A stretch of 15,549 nucleotides of DNA from an uncultured Flavobacteriales bacterium (lineage in GTDB: Bacteria > Bacteroidota > Bacteroidia > Flavobacteriales > CALTNV01), in assembly GCA_943845485.1 (NCBI GenBank), contig CALTNV010000136.1, forward strand, positions 1 to 15,549. Reading direction: 5' to 3'. The stretch's first letter is position 1. Every line of letters starts with the position of its first letter. The notes beneath the pieces are model-generated. The model was not told the origin of the DNA. It saw only the letters and a program-made list of their open reading frames with translations, and ran no database searches. The translations under genes were made by a program, and so were the position numbers. This document shows positions 6,950 through 14,678 of the stretch, in pieces.

Positions 6950-6967
6950 CTCTTAAAAAAACAATAA

Positions 6968-7222
6968 TTAATTAGCTGAAAAACTTTCGCTTTCATCAAT
7001 CAATAATCTATACTCAAATTCTCCAATAATTTTACCTACTAAAAACAAATCATCTATGTCTTGATAATTTATTTGAAATCTTGTATACCCTTCTTCAGTT
7101 TTTTCAACTTCTGTTAAATTAGGTATCAATGTCTCTTCCGATTCTTTTTCATTTAAAAAATCTATATAATCAACTACTTCTATAAAGACATCTGTTTCAA
7201 CAATAGCTTCAAAAATATTCAT
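6968..7222 (-). CDS. small acidic protein of unknown function
   Basis: I do not recognise this 84-residue protein. It is strongly acidic (many Glu and Asp, few Lys/Arg), has no signal peptide or membrane segment, and reads like one compact alpha/beta domain (MNIFEAIVETDVFIEVVDYI; TRFQINYQDIDDLFLVGKII; EFEYRLLIDES). That it is a real gene rests on its tight coupling: it starts 2 bp after the hemJ stop on the same strand and is followed by a terminator. Its place at the end of hpt-adk-obgE-hemJ gives no clear role. Confidence 0.7.
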   Translation of the reverse strand: MNIFEAIVETDVFIEVVDYIDFLNEKESEETLIPNLTEVEKTEEGYTRFQINYQDIDDLFLVGKIIGEFEYRLLIDESESFSAN

Positions 7223-7224
7223 CT

Positions 7225-7764
7225 CTAATTTTTATTTCTAATTTTTTTATAAAACTTAATAGCTAACATTAATATTATAGAAAACACTAATAAACCTACT
7301 ACTCCGAAAATCCAATTTAACGAATCTTTTAATATTACAACAAATACAATAGCAAACAAAAATATAGTTGCTACTTCATTCCATACTCTTAGTTTATTTG
7401 AAGTCCAATTAGTTGGGATATCATTTTGTAATTTTTTAAAGATATTATGACAAATAATTTGATATAAATACAAACCTATTAAAAAGGTGAATTTAATATG
7501 CATAAAAGACATATTTAACAAATAAGGATTATTATAAATTAATGAGCCTCCAAAAAAAAGTGTTAAAATTGCAGAAGGCCAAGTAATACCATACCACAAT
7601 CTTTTTTCCATTAATTTATATTGGGGAATTAAAACCTTTTGCTCATCTTCAGTTTTATTAAAAGCTTCTACATGGTAAATAAACAACCTAACTATATAGA
7701 ATAACCCGGCGAACCAAGTAACTACAAAAATTATATGTAATGCTTTAAAATATGAAGAGTCCAT
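7225..7764 (-). CDS. hemJ: HemJ-type protoporphyrinogen IX oxidase
   Basis: HemJ is the membrane enzyme that oxidises protoporphyrinogen IX to protoporphyrin IX in many bacteria lacking HemY or HemG. The 179-residue protein has the family signature at its N-terminus, KALHIIFVVTWFAGLFYIVR (about 7-26) followed by LFIYHVEA. The conserved His10, Arg26 and Lys91 (in MHIK) are visible. Further blocks are LMEKRLWYGITWPSA and a late KLRVWNEVAT. I count about five hydrophobic membrane segments (roughly 7-30, 58-78, 87-107, 130-147, 150-170). Its ATG overlaps the obgE stop by one base (TAATG), indicating translational coupling. Confidence 0.92.
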   Translation of the reverse strand: MDSSYFKALHIIFVVTWFAGLFYIVRLFIYHVEAFNKTEDEQKVLIPQYKLMEKRLWYGITWPSAILTLFFGGSLIYNNPYLLNMSFMHIKFTFLIGLYLYQIICHNIFKKLQNDIPTNWTSNKLRVWNEVATIFLFAIVFVVILKDSLNWIFGVVGLLVFSIILMLAIKFYKKIRNKN

Positions 7765-8753
7765 TAATTAAGATATTTCCAAATTAAATCCTTCAACTCC
7801 TGTAAACCTTGCTGAGCAACAGAAGATATAAATAAAGATGGTATACCCTCTGGTAATGTAGGAATAATCTCATCTTTTAACTCATCATCTAACATATCAG
7901 ATTTAGTGATAGCTAGAAGTCTTTCTTTATCTAATAGCTCAGGATTATATTGCTTAATTTCATTTAATAAAATATCATATTCTTTAGATATATCATCGCT
8001 ATCGGCAGGAACCATAAACAATAATAAAGAATTACGTTCTATATGTCTTAAAAATCTCAAACCTAAGCCTTTTCCTTCAGAAGCACCTTCAATAATACCA
8101 GGTATATCTGCCATTACAAAACTTTGATCTCCTCTGTAAGATACAATCCCTAAGTTTGGTTTTAATGTCGTAAAAGCATAATTAGCAATTTTTGGTTTTG
8201 CCGCTGACACAACAGATAACAAGGTCGATTTACCAGCATTAGGAAAACCAACTAAACCAACATCTGCCAATACTTTTAGCTCTAAAACCTTCCAATGCTC
8301 TTCACCATCTTCACCGGGTTGAGCAAATTGTGGTGATTGTTGAGTAGCAGATTTAAAATGGTCATTTCCCAAACCTCCTCTACCTCCTTTAACAAGAATA
8401 ATTTCTTGTCCATGCTCAGTAATTTCAATATTTTCCTGATCATTCTCAACATCTTTAGCTATCGTTCCTAATGGAACTTCAATAACAACATCTTTACCAT
8501 CAGCTCCATGTCTTCTATTTCCTCCACCAGACTCCCCTGGTTTTGCAATAATGTGTTTTTGGTATTTTAAATGCAGTAATGTCCATAAATTTGAATTTCC
8601 ACGTAAAATAACATGACCTCCTCTACCACCATCTCCACCATCAGGACCACCTTTAGCAGTTAATTTATCACGAAGAAAATGCATTGATCCCGCTCCACCT
8701 TTTCCAGAACGGCAACAAATTTTCACATAATCAACAAAGTTTGGACTAGACAT
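7764..8753 (-). CDS. obgE: GTPase Obg / CgtA
   Basis: Obg is an essential, slowly hydrolysing GTPase bound to the large ribosomal subunit and involved in 50S assembly and stress signalling. The N-terminal Obg fold is glycine-rich ([36 protein letters not shown]; about residues 3-158). The G domain follows: P-loop GFPNAGKST (169-177), switch FTT (194-196), DIPG (216-219), TKSD (283-286) and SSVA (310-313). The sequence ends at 329, so the variable C-terminal OCT domain of longer Obg proteins is absent, as is common in this phylum. It lies 3 bp after adk and overlaps hemJ by one base. Confidence 0.97.
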   Translation of the reverse strand: MSSPNFVDYVKICCRSGKGGAGSMHFLRDKLTAKGGPDGGDGGRGGHVILRGNSNLWTLLHLKYQKHIIAKPGESGGGNRRHGADGKDVVIEVPLGTIAKDVENDQENIEITEHGQEIILVKGGRGGLGNDHFKSATQQSPQFAQPGEDGEEHWKVLELKVLADVGLVGFPNAGKSTLLSVVSAAKPKIANYAFTTLKPNLGIVSYRGDQSFVMADIPGIIEGASEGKGLGLRFLRHIERNSLLLFMVPADSDDISKEYDILLNEIKQYNPELLDKERLLAITKSDMLDDELKDEIIPTLPEGIPSLFISSVAQQGLQELKDLIWKYLN

Positions 8754-8756
8754 TTT

Positions 8757-9329
8757 TTATAATTTATTAATGATTGTAGAAAGTCTACCAAAGATATCTT
8801 CAACAGAACCTATACCTTCAACTGAATGATATTTATTTTGCGAATCATAATGATTAATAACAGGAGCTGTTTTATCATTATATTGTGAAATTCTATTTTT
8901 AATAATATCGACATCAATATCATCAGCTCTACCAGAAGTTTTTCCACGTTCTAATAAACGTTTCATTAATTCAGCTTCTTCAACCTCTAAAGAAAGTAAT
9001 GCACTGATAGAAGTATTTTTAGAATCTAAAAAAGCATCTAAAGCAATAGCTTGATCTGAGGTTCTTGGGAAACCATCAAAAATAAAACCTTTTGTAGAGC
9101 CACTATTTTCAACTTCAGATTGTAACATTTTAATAGTCACATCATCTGGAACTAATTCTCCTTTATTAATATAACCTTTTGCTAACTTACCTAATTCTGT
9201 ATCATTTTTCATATTTGCACGAAAAATATCTCCTGTAGACAAATGTGTTAAGCCAAATTTTTCAACAATATTAATTGCTTGAGTACCTTTTCCTGCTCCC
9301 GGGGGGCCAAATAAAATTATATTTACCAT
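8757..9329 (-). CDS. adk: adenylate kinase, short form
   Basis: Adk interconverts AMP and ATP with two ADP. The P-loop GPPGAGKGT is at 8-16. The AMP-binding region includes STGDIFR and the conserved FIFDGFPRT segment. The LID arginine region is LLERGKTSGRADD, where a short loop replaces the full LID domain. The 190-residue length therefore fits the short-form kinases found in Bacteroidota rather than the about 214-residue E. coli type. It starts 11 bp after hpt and ends 3 bp before obgE in the same operon. Confidence 0.97.
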   Translation of the reverse strand: MVNIILFGPPGAGKGTQAINIVEKFGLTHLSTGDIFRANMKNDTELGKLAKGYINKGELVPDDVTIKMLQSEVENSGSTKGFIFDGFPRTSDQAIALDAFLDSKNTSISALLSLEVEEAELMKRLLERGKTSGRADDIDVDIIKNRISQYNDKTAPVINHYDSQNKYHSVEGIGSVEDIFGRLSTIINKL

Positions 9330-9340
9330 TACTTTAAATA

Positions 9341-9882
9341 TTAACTATTTTCTATCTTATAAATCTGTTTAAGATTTCTTCCTAAATTATCGTAATCTAA
9401 TCCATACCCAACTACAAAATCATTTCCAATTTCAATACCAACATATTTTAATTGCAGTTTCTTTTTGTATAACTGTGGCTTAAAAAGTAAACTTGCTACC
9501 TCAATAGACATTGGTTTTTTTTCTTTTATCATTTTAAACAAATCTACTAAAGAATTACCTGTTTCAACAATATCCTCTAAAATAACAACATCATAATTAG
9601 AAAGACTCCTATCTAAACCGATTATCTTATTAACAAAACCGGTAGAAGTTGTTTTTTCGTAAGATGAAATTTTCACAAACTCAACTTCTGAAGTTAGTAA
9701 AGTTACTTTTTTAAAAAATCTGAAGCAAACATAAATGCTCCATTCAAAACCACAACAAATAAAACTTTTCTGTTTCGGTAATCCTCATTTATTTTTGATG
9801 CTATATTGCTAATTGCCACATCAATAGCTTCATCATTTATAAAAGAATGAAAAACCTTGTCTTTTAATTGAATTTTATTCAT
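9341..9882 (-). pseudogene. hpt: hypoxanthine phosphoribosyltransferase, frame split at a slippery site
   Basis: Two minus-strand frames together make one complete HPRT, which converts hypoxanthine or guanine with PRPP to IMP or GMP. The first (ATG 9882 to TAA 9703-9705, 59 aa) holds the N-terminus and the LNGAFMFASD loop. The second (to 9341) carries VKISSY, the PRPP loop VVILEDIVETG, LLFKP and DFVVGYGLDYDNLGRNL. All catalytic motifs are intact. A single -1 shift at A AAA AAG (minus strand, 9712-9706), right before the stop, joins them into a normal-length 180-residue protein. ATG 9882 is preferred over a TTG at 9903 because that TTG lies in the -7 promoter box. This may be a fresh mutation, a sequencing error in an A6 run, or a real frameshift. 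Typing it as a pseudogene is provisional. Confidence 0.85.
9706..9712 (-). other. A AAA AAG slippery heptamer at the hpt frame junction
   Basis: In the upstream hpt frame the minus strand reads TTA AAA AAG TAA, the same heptamer in the same phase as the E. coli dnaX -1 frameshift site, with the stop codon immediately after. After a -1 slip the next codons are GTA ACT TTA, which lead straight into the rest of HPRT. A weak hairpin (AACTT / AAGTT, 5 bp, 3-nt loop, 9683-9695) lies about 10 nt downstream. No Shine-Dalgarno-like stimulator is seen at the usual distance upstream. Confidence 0.6.
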
Positions 9883-9900
9883 TAAGTCAGTTCTTGAATA

Positions 9901-9932
9901 CAAAGCTAACGAATATCAGTTAGTTTAATAAA
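9901..9932 (-). promoter_or_regulatory. promoter of the hpt-adk-obgE-hemJ operon
   Basis: The minus strand has a perfect -7 box TAGCTTTG (9901-9908), preceded at 20 nt by TTTA (9929-9932), 3/4 of the -33 TTTG. The predicted start near 9895 gives a leader of about 13 nt before ATG 9882. Confidence 0.7.
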
Positions 9933-9991
9933 TATAATATTAATTTTTATTAATATTAATTACATTTAAAGTACTTATTTAGGAAGAACTA

Positions 9992-10022
9992 TTTATTATC
10001 AGTTTTTATAAACGTATATTTG
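9992..10022 (+). promoter_or_regulatory. promoter of the DUF349 gene
   Basis: A perfect -7 box TATATTTG (10015-10022) follows TTTA (9992-9995), a 3/4 match to the -33 box, with a 19-nt spacer. The predicted start near 10028 leaves a leader of about 44 nt before ATG 10072. The region between this and the divergent hpt promoter is AT-rich without another recognisable element. Confidence 0.6.
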
Positions 10023-10071
10023 CTAAGTAAAAATGTTAAGTATAATCTAATAATCTGAAAACCGGATAATA

Positions 10072-11796
10072 ATGAAACAAGAAATTATCTCGAAATTGAA
10101 TCATTTACTCTCTATGGAATACTCTAAAGAAAGTAAAGCTGAGTTTGAAAATTCATGTAATGATTTTTATAACGAATTAGAAAAAGAAAAGCAACTTCAC
10201 CTTGATAAGTTGAAAAATTTAAATGAGGGAGAAGAAATTCAACTTTCAGAATTAGAGGAATTTAATGAAGATCTTAACATCCAAATTAAAGACTTAATTA
10301 AGCAGTACAAAACCAAAACCGCTCAAGAAAGACAAAAAATTGAAGAAGAATACAACACAAACTTCAACTTAAAAAAAGCTTTAATAGAAAGTTTTAAAAA
10401 AGTGATTTCTGAAGAGGAAAACATTAATAAATCCTACTTAGCTTTAAATGAGTTTAAAGAAAAATGGGAAAAAGCTGGAAAAATAGCTCCAGATAAGTAC
10501 CATGATTTACAGTCTGAATTTAGACACATCATGGAAGATTTCCATTACAACATTAATATATATAAAGCTTTAAAAGAAAATGATTTAAAGAAAAATCTAG
10601 AGCTTAAAATAGCGATTATTGAAAAGGTTAAAAAAATAGCTCAATTAAAAGAATTAAAAGAAATTGAAATTTCTTTAAACAACATTAAAAATGAGTGGGA
10701 AGAAGTTGGCCCTACTTACAGAGAAAAATGGGAAGAACTTAAAGATGCTTACTGGACTGAGGTAAAAAATATTTATGCTATTCTTCAAGAGGGTTATCAA
10801 TTAAGAAAAGAGCAAAGCAAAAAAAACATAGAATTTAAACAAGCTGTTATTGAAAAAATAGCAGAGGTAATTGCTGACAGACCTACAAACCATACTGAAT
10901 GGGAAAATAAAACTAGACTTTTATTAGCTATTCAAGATGAATGGAAAAAAATAGGTTATATTCCTAAAGAAGAAAATGAAAATTTATGGAATAAATTTAG
11001 AGAGCACTACGATGTGTTTTTTGATGAAAAAAAGGCATTTTACGAAGGCTTAAGAAATAAAAACAAGGAAGCAAAGGAGGCAAAAGAATTATTAATTGAA
11101 AAAGCAGAAAAATTAAAAATTTCTGAAAATTGGAAAGACACTACTATTCAATTAATACAATTACAAAAACAGTGGAAGCAATTAGGTTCTTCAGGAAAAA
11201 AGCACGAGCAAAAGCTATGGGAGAAATTCCGTGCTGCATGTGATTACTTTTTTGATGCTAAAAAAGCTTCATTTGAAGTTGAGGACCAAAAAAACCAAGG
11301 AAACCTTGATTTAAAAAATGATGTTATAGCTAAAGTTGAAACTTACCTAATTAAAGAAGATATCAATGAAACAATTGAAGATTTAAAACAATTTTCTCTT
11401 GAGTTTAATTCAATTGGTCAGGTTCCTTTTAAGGAAAAAGATAAAATTTTTCAGCGTTTCAGAACTGCAATTGATATGAAATATGATCAATTATCTATTA
11501 ATAAAGAAGAATTAGAAGAACTTCGATTTGAATCTAAACTAAACAGTATTCATAATGCTAAAGACCCAGAAAGAGCTTTTTACAAAGAAAAAGAAATTTT
11601 GTTAAAAAGAATTAGAACTATTGAAGAAGACGTATTAACGTACGAAAACAACTTAGGATTCTTTGCGAACTCTAAAGGAGCGGAAAAAATGATTGAGGAT
11701 GTAAATCGTAAAATAGACAAACATAAAAGACAACTTGATAAATATAAATTAAGATTAAAGCTTCTTAAAAATGCTGAAAAAGAACATTTAGCATAA
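10072..11796 (+). CDS. DUF349 repeat coiled-coil protein
   Basis: This 574-residue, highly charged (Lys/Glu-rich), almost wholly helical cytoplasmic protein contains at least five DUF349-type repeats. Each has a Trp/Phe plus (I/V/L)G core and a following FR.xxDxFF-like helix: about W132 (EKWEKAGKIAP), W209 (NEWEEVGPTYR), W291 (DEWKKIGYIPKEENENLWNK), W368 (KQWKQLGSSGKK) and F445 (FNSIGQVPFKEKDKIFQRF). A C-terminal region (about 519-565; LTYENNLGFFAN, then a basic coiled coil) is typical of the Bacteroidota versions. Function is unknown; some annotations call such proteins chromosome segregation-related, which I cannot support here. It has its own promoter, divergent from hpt. An epimerase gene follows after 4 bp, probably cotranscribed. 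Confidence 0.9.
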   Translation: MKQEIISKLNHLLSMEYSKESKAEFENSCNDFYNELEKEKQLHLDKLKNLNEGEEIQLSELEEFNEDLNIQIKDLIKQYKTKTAQERQKIEEEYNTNFNLKKALIESFKKVISEEENINKSYLALNEFKEKWEKAGKIAPDKYHDLQSEFRHIMEDFHYNINIYKALKENDLKKNLELKIAIIEKVKKIAQLKELKEIEISLNNIKNEWEEVGPTYREKWEELKDAYWTEVKNIYAILQEGYQLRKEQSKKNIEFKQAVIEKIAEVIADRPTNHTEWENKTRLLLAIQDEWKKIGYIPKEENENLWNKFREHYDVFFDEKKAFYEGLRNKNKEAKEAKELLIEKAEKLKISENWKDTTIQLIQLQKQWKQLGSSGKKHEQKLWEKFRAACDYFFDAKKASFEVEDQKNQGNLDLKNDVIAKVETYLIKEDINETIEDLKQFSLEFNSIGQVPFKEKDKIFQRFRTAIDMKYDQLSINKEELEELRFESKLNSIHNAKDPERAFYKEKEILLKRIRTIEEDVLTYENNLGFFANSKGAEKMIEDVNRKIDKHKRQLDKYKLRLKLLKNAEKEHLA

Positions 11797-11800
11797 AATA

Positions 11801-12838
11801 ATGGAGCAAATCAAAAATATATTTATTACTGGAATTACTGGTTTAGTAGGATCAACTCTTGCATTTGATTTATTAAACAATAATTCATCAATAAAAATAA
11901 AAGCATTAATAAGAAAAACGTCTAATACCTCAACGGTATTAGACGTTTTCAATTTTTATAACGCAGATAAAGCTGAAGCTTATTTTAAACAAATAACCTT
12001 TGTTTATGGTGATATTTTAGACTACCCTCTTTTATTGGATGAATTACAATATATTGATGAAGCTTACCATACAGCTGCTTTAGTATCATTTAATAAAAAT
12101 GACAAAGAAAAACTATTCAACATCAATGTGAACGGAACTAAAAATATTGTTAATGCTTGTTTAGAGAATAAAGTAAAAAAATTAGCATACATAAGCTCTA
12201 CAGCTACCATTGGTAAAGATAAAAAAGGAAATCTTTGTTCAGAAACTACAGAATGGGCTCCTGATGACTCAACAACAAATTATGCATTAAGTAAATATAA
12301 TGCTGAACTTGAGGTTTTTAGAGGGTATTACGAAGGGCTAAATACAGTAATTATTAATCCCTCTGTAATCATAGGCCCAGGTGATTGGAGCAGAAGTTCA
12401 ATAACCATTTTCAGAACTGTTGCAAAAGGAATTAAATTTTATACTAACGGAGGAAATGCATTTGTTGATGTTAGAGATGTCAGCATTGTTTTAAGAAAAC
12501 TGATGGAAGAAAATATTTTTGGAGAGCGTTTTTTAGTTTTTAATGAAAATTTATCTTTCAAAACTCTTTTTACATTTATTGCAAATAGCTTAAACAAAAA
12601 ACCGCCTCACTTAAAAGCTAACAAACTATTGACTTCAATAGCATGGAGACTTTCATCAGTCGTAAGTTTTATAACTAATAAAACACCTATGATGACAAAG
12701 GAAACTGCTGAAAGTAGTCATACAATAGTGAAATATGATAATTCAAAAATAAGAGAAAGACTGAATTATACTTTCAAACCTATTAAACAAACAAGCTTAG
12801 ATTTTGCTCCTTATTTTAAGGAAAAATATAAGTTTTAA
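11801..12838 (+). CDS. extended SDR NAD(P)-dependent epimerase/reductase
   Basis: The N-terminal Rossmann motif GITGLVG (11-17) and the catalytic YALSK (Tyr161, Lys165) place this 345-residue protein in the extended short-chain dehydrogenase family. Other family marks are YHTAALVSF, NVNGTKNIVNAC, the active-site ISSTAT and the NPSVIIGPGDW segment. It resembles the dihydroflavonol-4-reductase-like branch widespread in Flavobacteria. The substrate (a sugar nucleotide, steroid-like or other hydroxy compound) cannot be told from sequence. It begins 4 bp after the DUF349 gene. Its stop codon overlaps the uvrC stop codon on the opposite strand. A strong hairpin lies within codons 39-50. Confidence 0.88.
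   Translation: MEQIKNIFITGITGLVGSTLAFDLLNNNSSIKIKALIRKTSNTSTVLDVFNFYNADKAEAYFKQITFVYGDILDYPLLLDELQYIDEAYHTAALVSFNKNDKEKLFNINVNGTKNIVNACLENKVKKLAYISSTATIGKDKKGNLCSETTEWAPDDSTTNYALSKYNAELEVFRGYYEGLNTVIINPSVIIGPGDWSRSSITIFRTVAKGIKFYTNGGNAFVDVRDVSIVLRKLMEENIFGERFLVFNENLSFKTLFTFIANSLNKKPPHLKANKLLTSIAWRLSSVVSFITNKTPMMTKETAESSHTIVKYDNSKIRERLNYTFKPIKQTSLDFAPYFKEKYKF
11915..11949 (+). repeat. perfect 15-bp hairpin inside the epimerase coding sequence
   Basis: AAAACGTCTAATACC (11915-11929) and GGTATTAGACGTTTT (11935-11949) pair perfectly around the 5-nt loop TCAAC. The stem runs in an A-to-T-rich direction and is followed by CAATTTTTAT, so the RNA resembles an intrinsic terminator about 115 nt into the gene. 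It encodes residues 39-50 (KTSNTSTVLDVF), a segment that aligns without a gap to what I recall of relatives. It therefore seems not to be an inserted element. Confidence 0.9.
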
Positions 12839-12858
12839 TTATTTTTAAAATAATTAAA
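12834..12858. terminator. palindrome at overlapping convergent stop codons
   Basis: The 12-bp arms 12834-12845 and 12847-12858 (TTTAATTATTTT / AAAATAATTAAA) are separated by one base. They include both stop codons, which overlap in TTAA (12835-12838). The stem is A/T only and so weak, but it is symmetric and could serve both the epimerase and uvrC transcripts. Terminator function is an inference. Confidence 0.45.
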
Positions 12859-14643
12859 CACAACCTTACCTTTAGCTTTCCCAATAACCGATTGTAAAGA
12901 CTCTAAAGAAGCCTCTTTAATTTTTTTCACAGATTTAAACTCTTTAAGTAAATTAGTTTTTGTTTTTTCTCCTACCCCAGATATTAAATCTAACTCTGAA
13001 ACTATTGAATTTTTTGACCTTTTATTTCTGTGATGTGTAATTCCAAACCTATGAGCTTCATTCCTTAAGTTTTGAATCACCTTTAGCGTTTCACTTCTTT
13101 TATCAAGATATAAAGGATAAGGATCTCCAGGAAAAAATAATTCTTCTAATTTTTTAGCAATTCCTAATATCGCCAACTTTCCAAAAATATTTAAATCCCG
13201 AAGTGCTTGAACAGCAGAAGAAAGTTGACCTTTTCCACCATCAATTACAATTAATTGAGGTAGATTTTTTCCTTCATCTAACAATCTTTTATATCTCCTG
13301 TAAACAACCTCGTACATAGATGCAAAATCATCAGGACCATCAACAGTTTTAATATTAAAATGTCGATAATCTTTATTGCTTGGCTTACCATCTTTAAAAA
13401 CAACACAAGCTGCAACGGCATTTGTTCCTTGAAAATTTGAATTATCAAAACATTCAATATGTATTGGTAGATCTTTTAAATGTAGATCTTTTTTAATTTG
13501 TTCTAAAATCCTATTTACATGCTGTTTAGGATTTTTGTTTACAAGTTGCTTTTTTTGATCAATTAAATAATATTTTGCATTTTTAGAAGATAATTCAAGT
13601 AACTTTTTTTTATCTCCAATTTTAGGTACTAAAACCTGAACGTTTTCTAAAGGTAAACTTATTAGATACTCAACTAAAATCTCTTTATTTTGAGATTTAA
13701 AACGCTCCCTAATCATTGGAATAGCAAAAGATAAAATTTCTTCCGGACTCTCATCCAGCTTCAATTTTACTTGGGTAGTATGTGCCTTTATAATAGCACC
13801 ATTAACAACATTCATATAGTTTACAACAGACATTCCATCTTGCTGAACTAAAGTAAAAACATCCACATTGTTAATACTTGCACTTACTATTGTTGATTTG
13901 CTTTGGTAATTTTCAATCAAAGCTAATTTGTCTTTCACTTCTTGCGCTTTTTCAAACTCTAAGTTAGAGGCATATTCAAGCATTAACGAATTAAAATACT
14001 TTATAATAGATTGAATATCTCCTTTTAAAATATTCTTAATTATTCTAATGTTTTCATAATAAACCTCCTCTTTTTGTAAGCCTTCACAAGGACCTAAACA
14101 ATTTTTTATATGATATTCTAAACAAACTGAGAATTTATCATTTTTAATATTTGCTTCTGATAAATTAAAATTGCAGTTTCTTAAAGGAAATAAAGTTTTT
14201 ATAAGCTCTAAAATAGCATACATACTTTTTACAGAAGTATATGGACCATAGTAAAAAGATCCATCCTTAATTATTTTCCTTGTAGAAAAAACTCTTGGAA
14301 ATCTTTCATTTTTTATACAAATCCAAGGGTACGACTTATCATCTTTTAACAAGATATTATACCTTGGCTGATACTCTTTAATTAGATTATTTTCGAGTAA
14401 TAAAGCATCAATTTCAGAATCTACAACAATGAACTTTATATTCGCTATTTTTTTAACTAAAATTTGAGTTTTACCACTTTCTGGTGGTCTATTAAAATAA
14501 GAACTTACTCTTTTTTTTAAATTTTTAGCCTTTCCAATATAGATAACAACTCCTTTATCATCAAAATATTGATAAACACCAGGATTATTTGGTAGAGTTT
14601 TTATTATTTCTTTCAAATGTTCTATATCTTTATTCTCAACCAT
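12835..14643 (-). CDS. uvrC: excinuclease ABC subunit C
   Basis: UvrC makes both incisions around a UvrAB-marked DNA lesion in nucleotide excision repair. The N-terminal GIY-YIG nuclease (PGVYQYF at 21-27, VIYIGKAKNLKKRVSSYF at 33-50) cuts on the 3' side. Four cysteines (157, 174, 182, 186) match the iron-sulfur cluster region. A UVR motif for UvrB contact is at about 222-250 (EFEKAQEVKDKL). The RNase H-like nuclease follows (FDNSNFQG with D400, IDGGKGQL with D468, RNEAHRFG with H531). The C-terminal helix-hairpin-helix pair (LDLISGVGEKTKTNLL; SVKKIKEASLESLQSVIG) binds DNA. The 602-residue length is normal. It overlaps the convergent epimerase by 4 bp and is divergent from galE across 35 bp. 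Confidence 0.97.
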   Translation of the reverse strand: MVENKDIEHLKEIIKTLPNNPGVYQYFDDKGVVIYIGKAKNLKKRVSSYFNRPPESGKTQILVKKIANIKFIVVDSEIDALLLENNLIKEYQPRYNILLKDDKSYPWICIKNERFPRVFSTRKIIKDGSFYYGPYTSVKSMYAILELIKTLFPLRNCNFNLSEANIKNDKFSVCLEYHIKNCLGPCEGLQKEEVYYENIRIIKNILKGDIQSIIKYFNSLMLEYASNLEFEKAQEVKDKLALIENYQSKSTIVSASINNVDVFTLVQQDGMSVVNYMNVVNGAIIKAHTTQVKLKLDESPEEILSFAIPMIRERFKSQNKEILVEYLISLPLENVQVLVPKIGDKKKLLELSSKNAKYYLIDQKKQLVNKNPKQHVNRILEQIKKDLHLKDLPIHIECFDNSNFQGTNAVAACVVFKDGKPSNKDYRHFNIKTVDGPDDFASMYEVVYRRYKRLLDEGKNLPQLIVIDGGKGQLSSAVQALRDLNIFGKLAILGIAKKLEELFFPGDPYPLYLDKRSETLKVIQNLRNEAHRFGITHHRNKRSKNSIVSELDLISGVGEKTKTNLLKEFKSVKKIKEASLESLQSVIGKAKGKVVFNYFKNN

Positions 14644-14648
14644 ACATA

Positions 14649-14656
14649 CAAATATA
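14649..14656 (-). promoter_or_regulatory. candidate -7 box for uvrC
   Basis: The minus strand has a perfect TATATTTG only 5 bp upstream of the uvrC ATG (14641-14643). No TTTG is seen at -33. If used, transcription would begin at or almost at the start codon, giving a leaderless or near-leaderless mRNA. Confidence 0.4.
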
Positions 14657-14678
14657 ATATTTAAATTAATCCCTAGTG

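Noticed and set aside
7906..8127. Open frame on the plus strand inside obgE
   Set aside because: Antisense to the Obg G domain, with no start context or motif.
9341..9676. Treating the downstream hpt half as a separate gene starting at GTG 9676
   Set aside because: That codon is the internal Val of the conserved FVKISSY segment. The homologous frame continues upstream to the slippery site.
9883..9903. TTG at 9903 as the hpt start
   Set aside because: It lies within the perfect -7 promoter box (9901-9908). The family N-terminus begins at ATG 9882.
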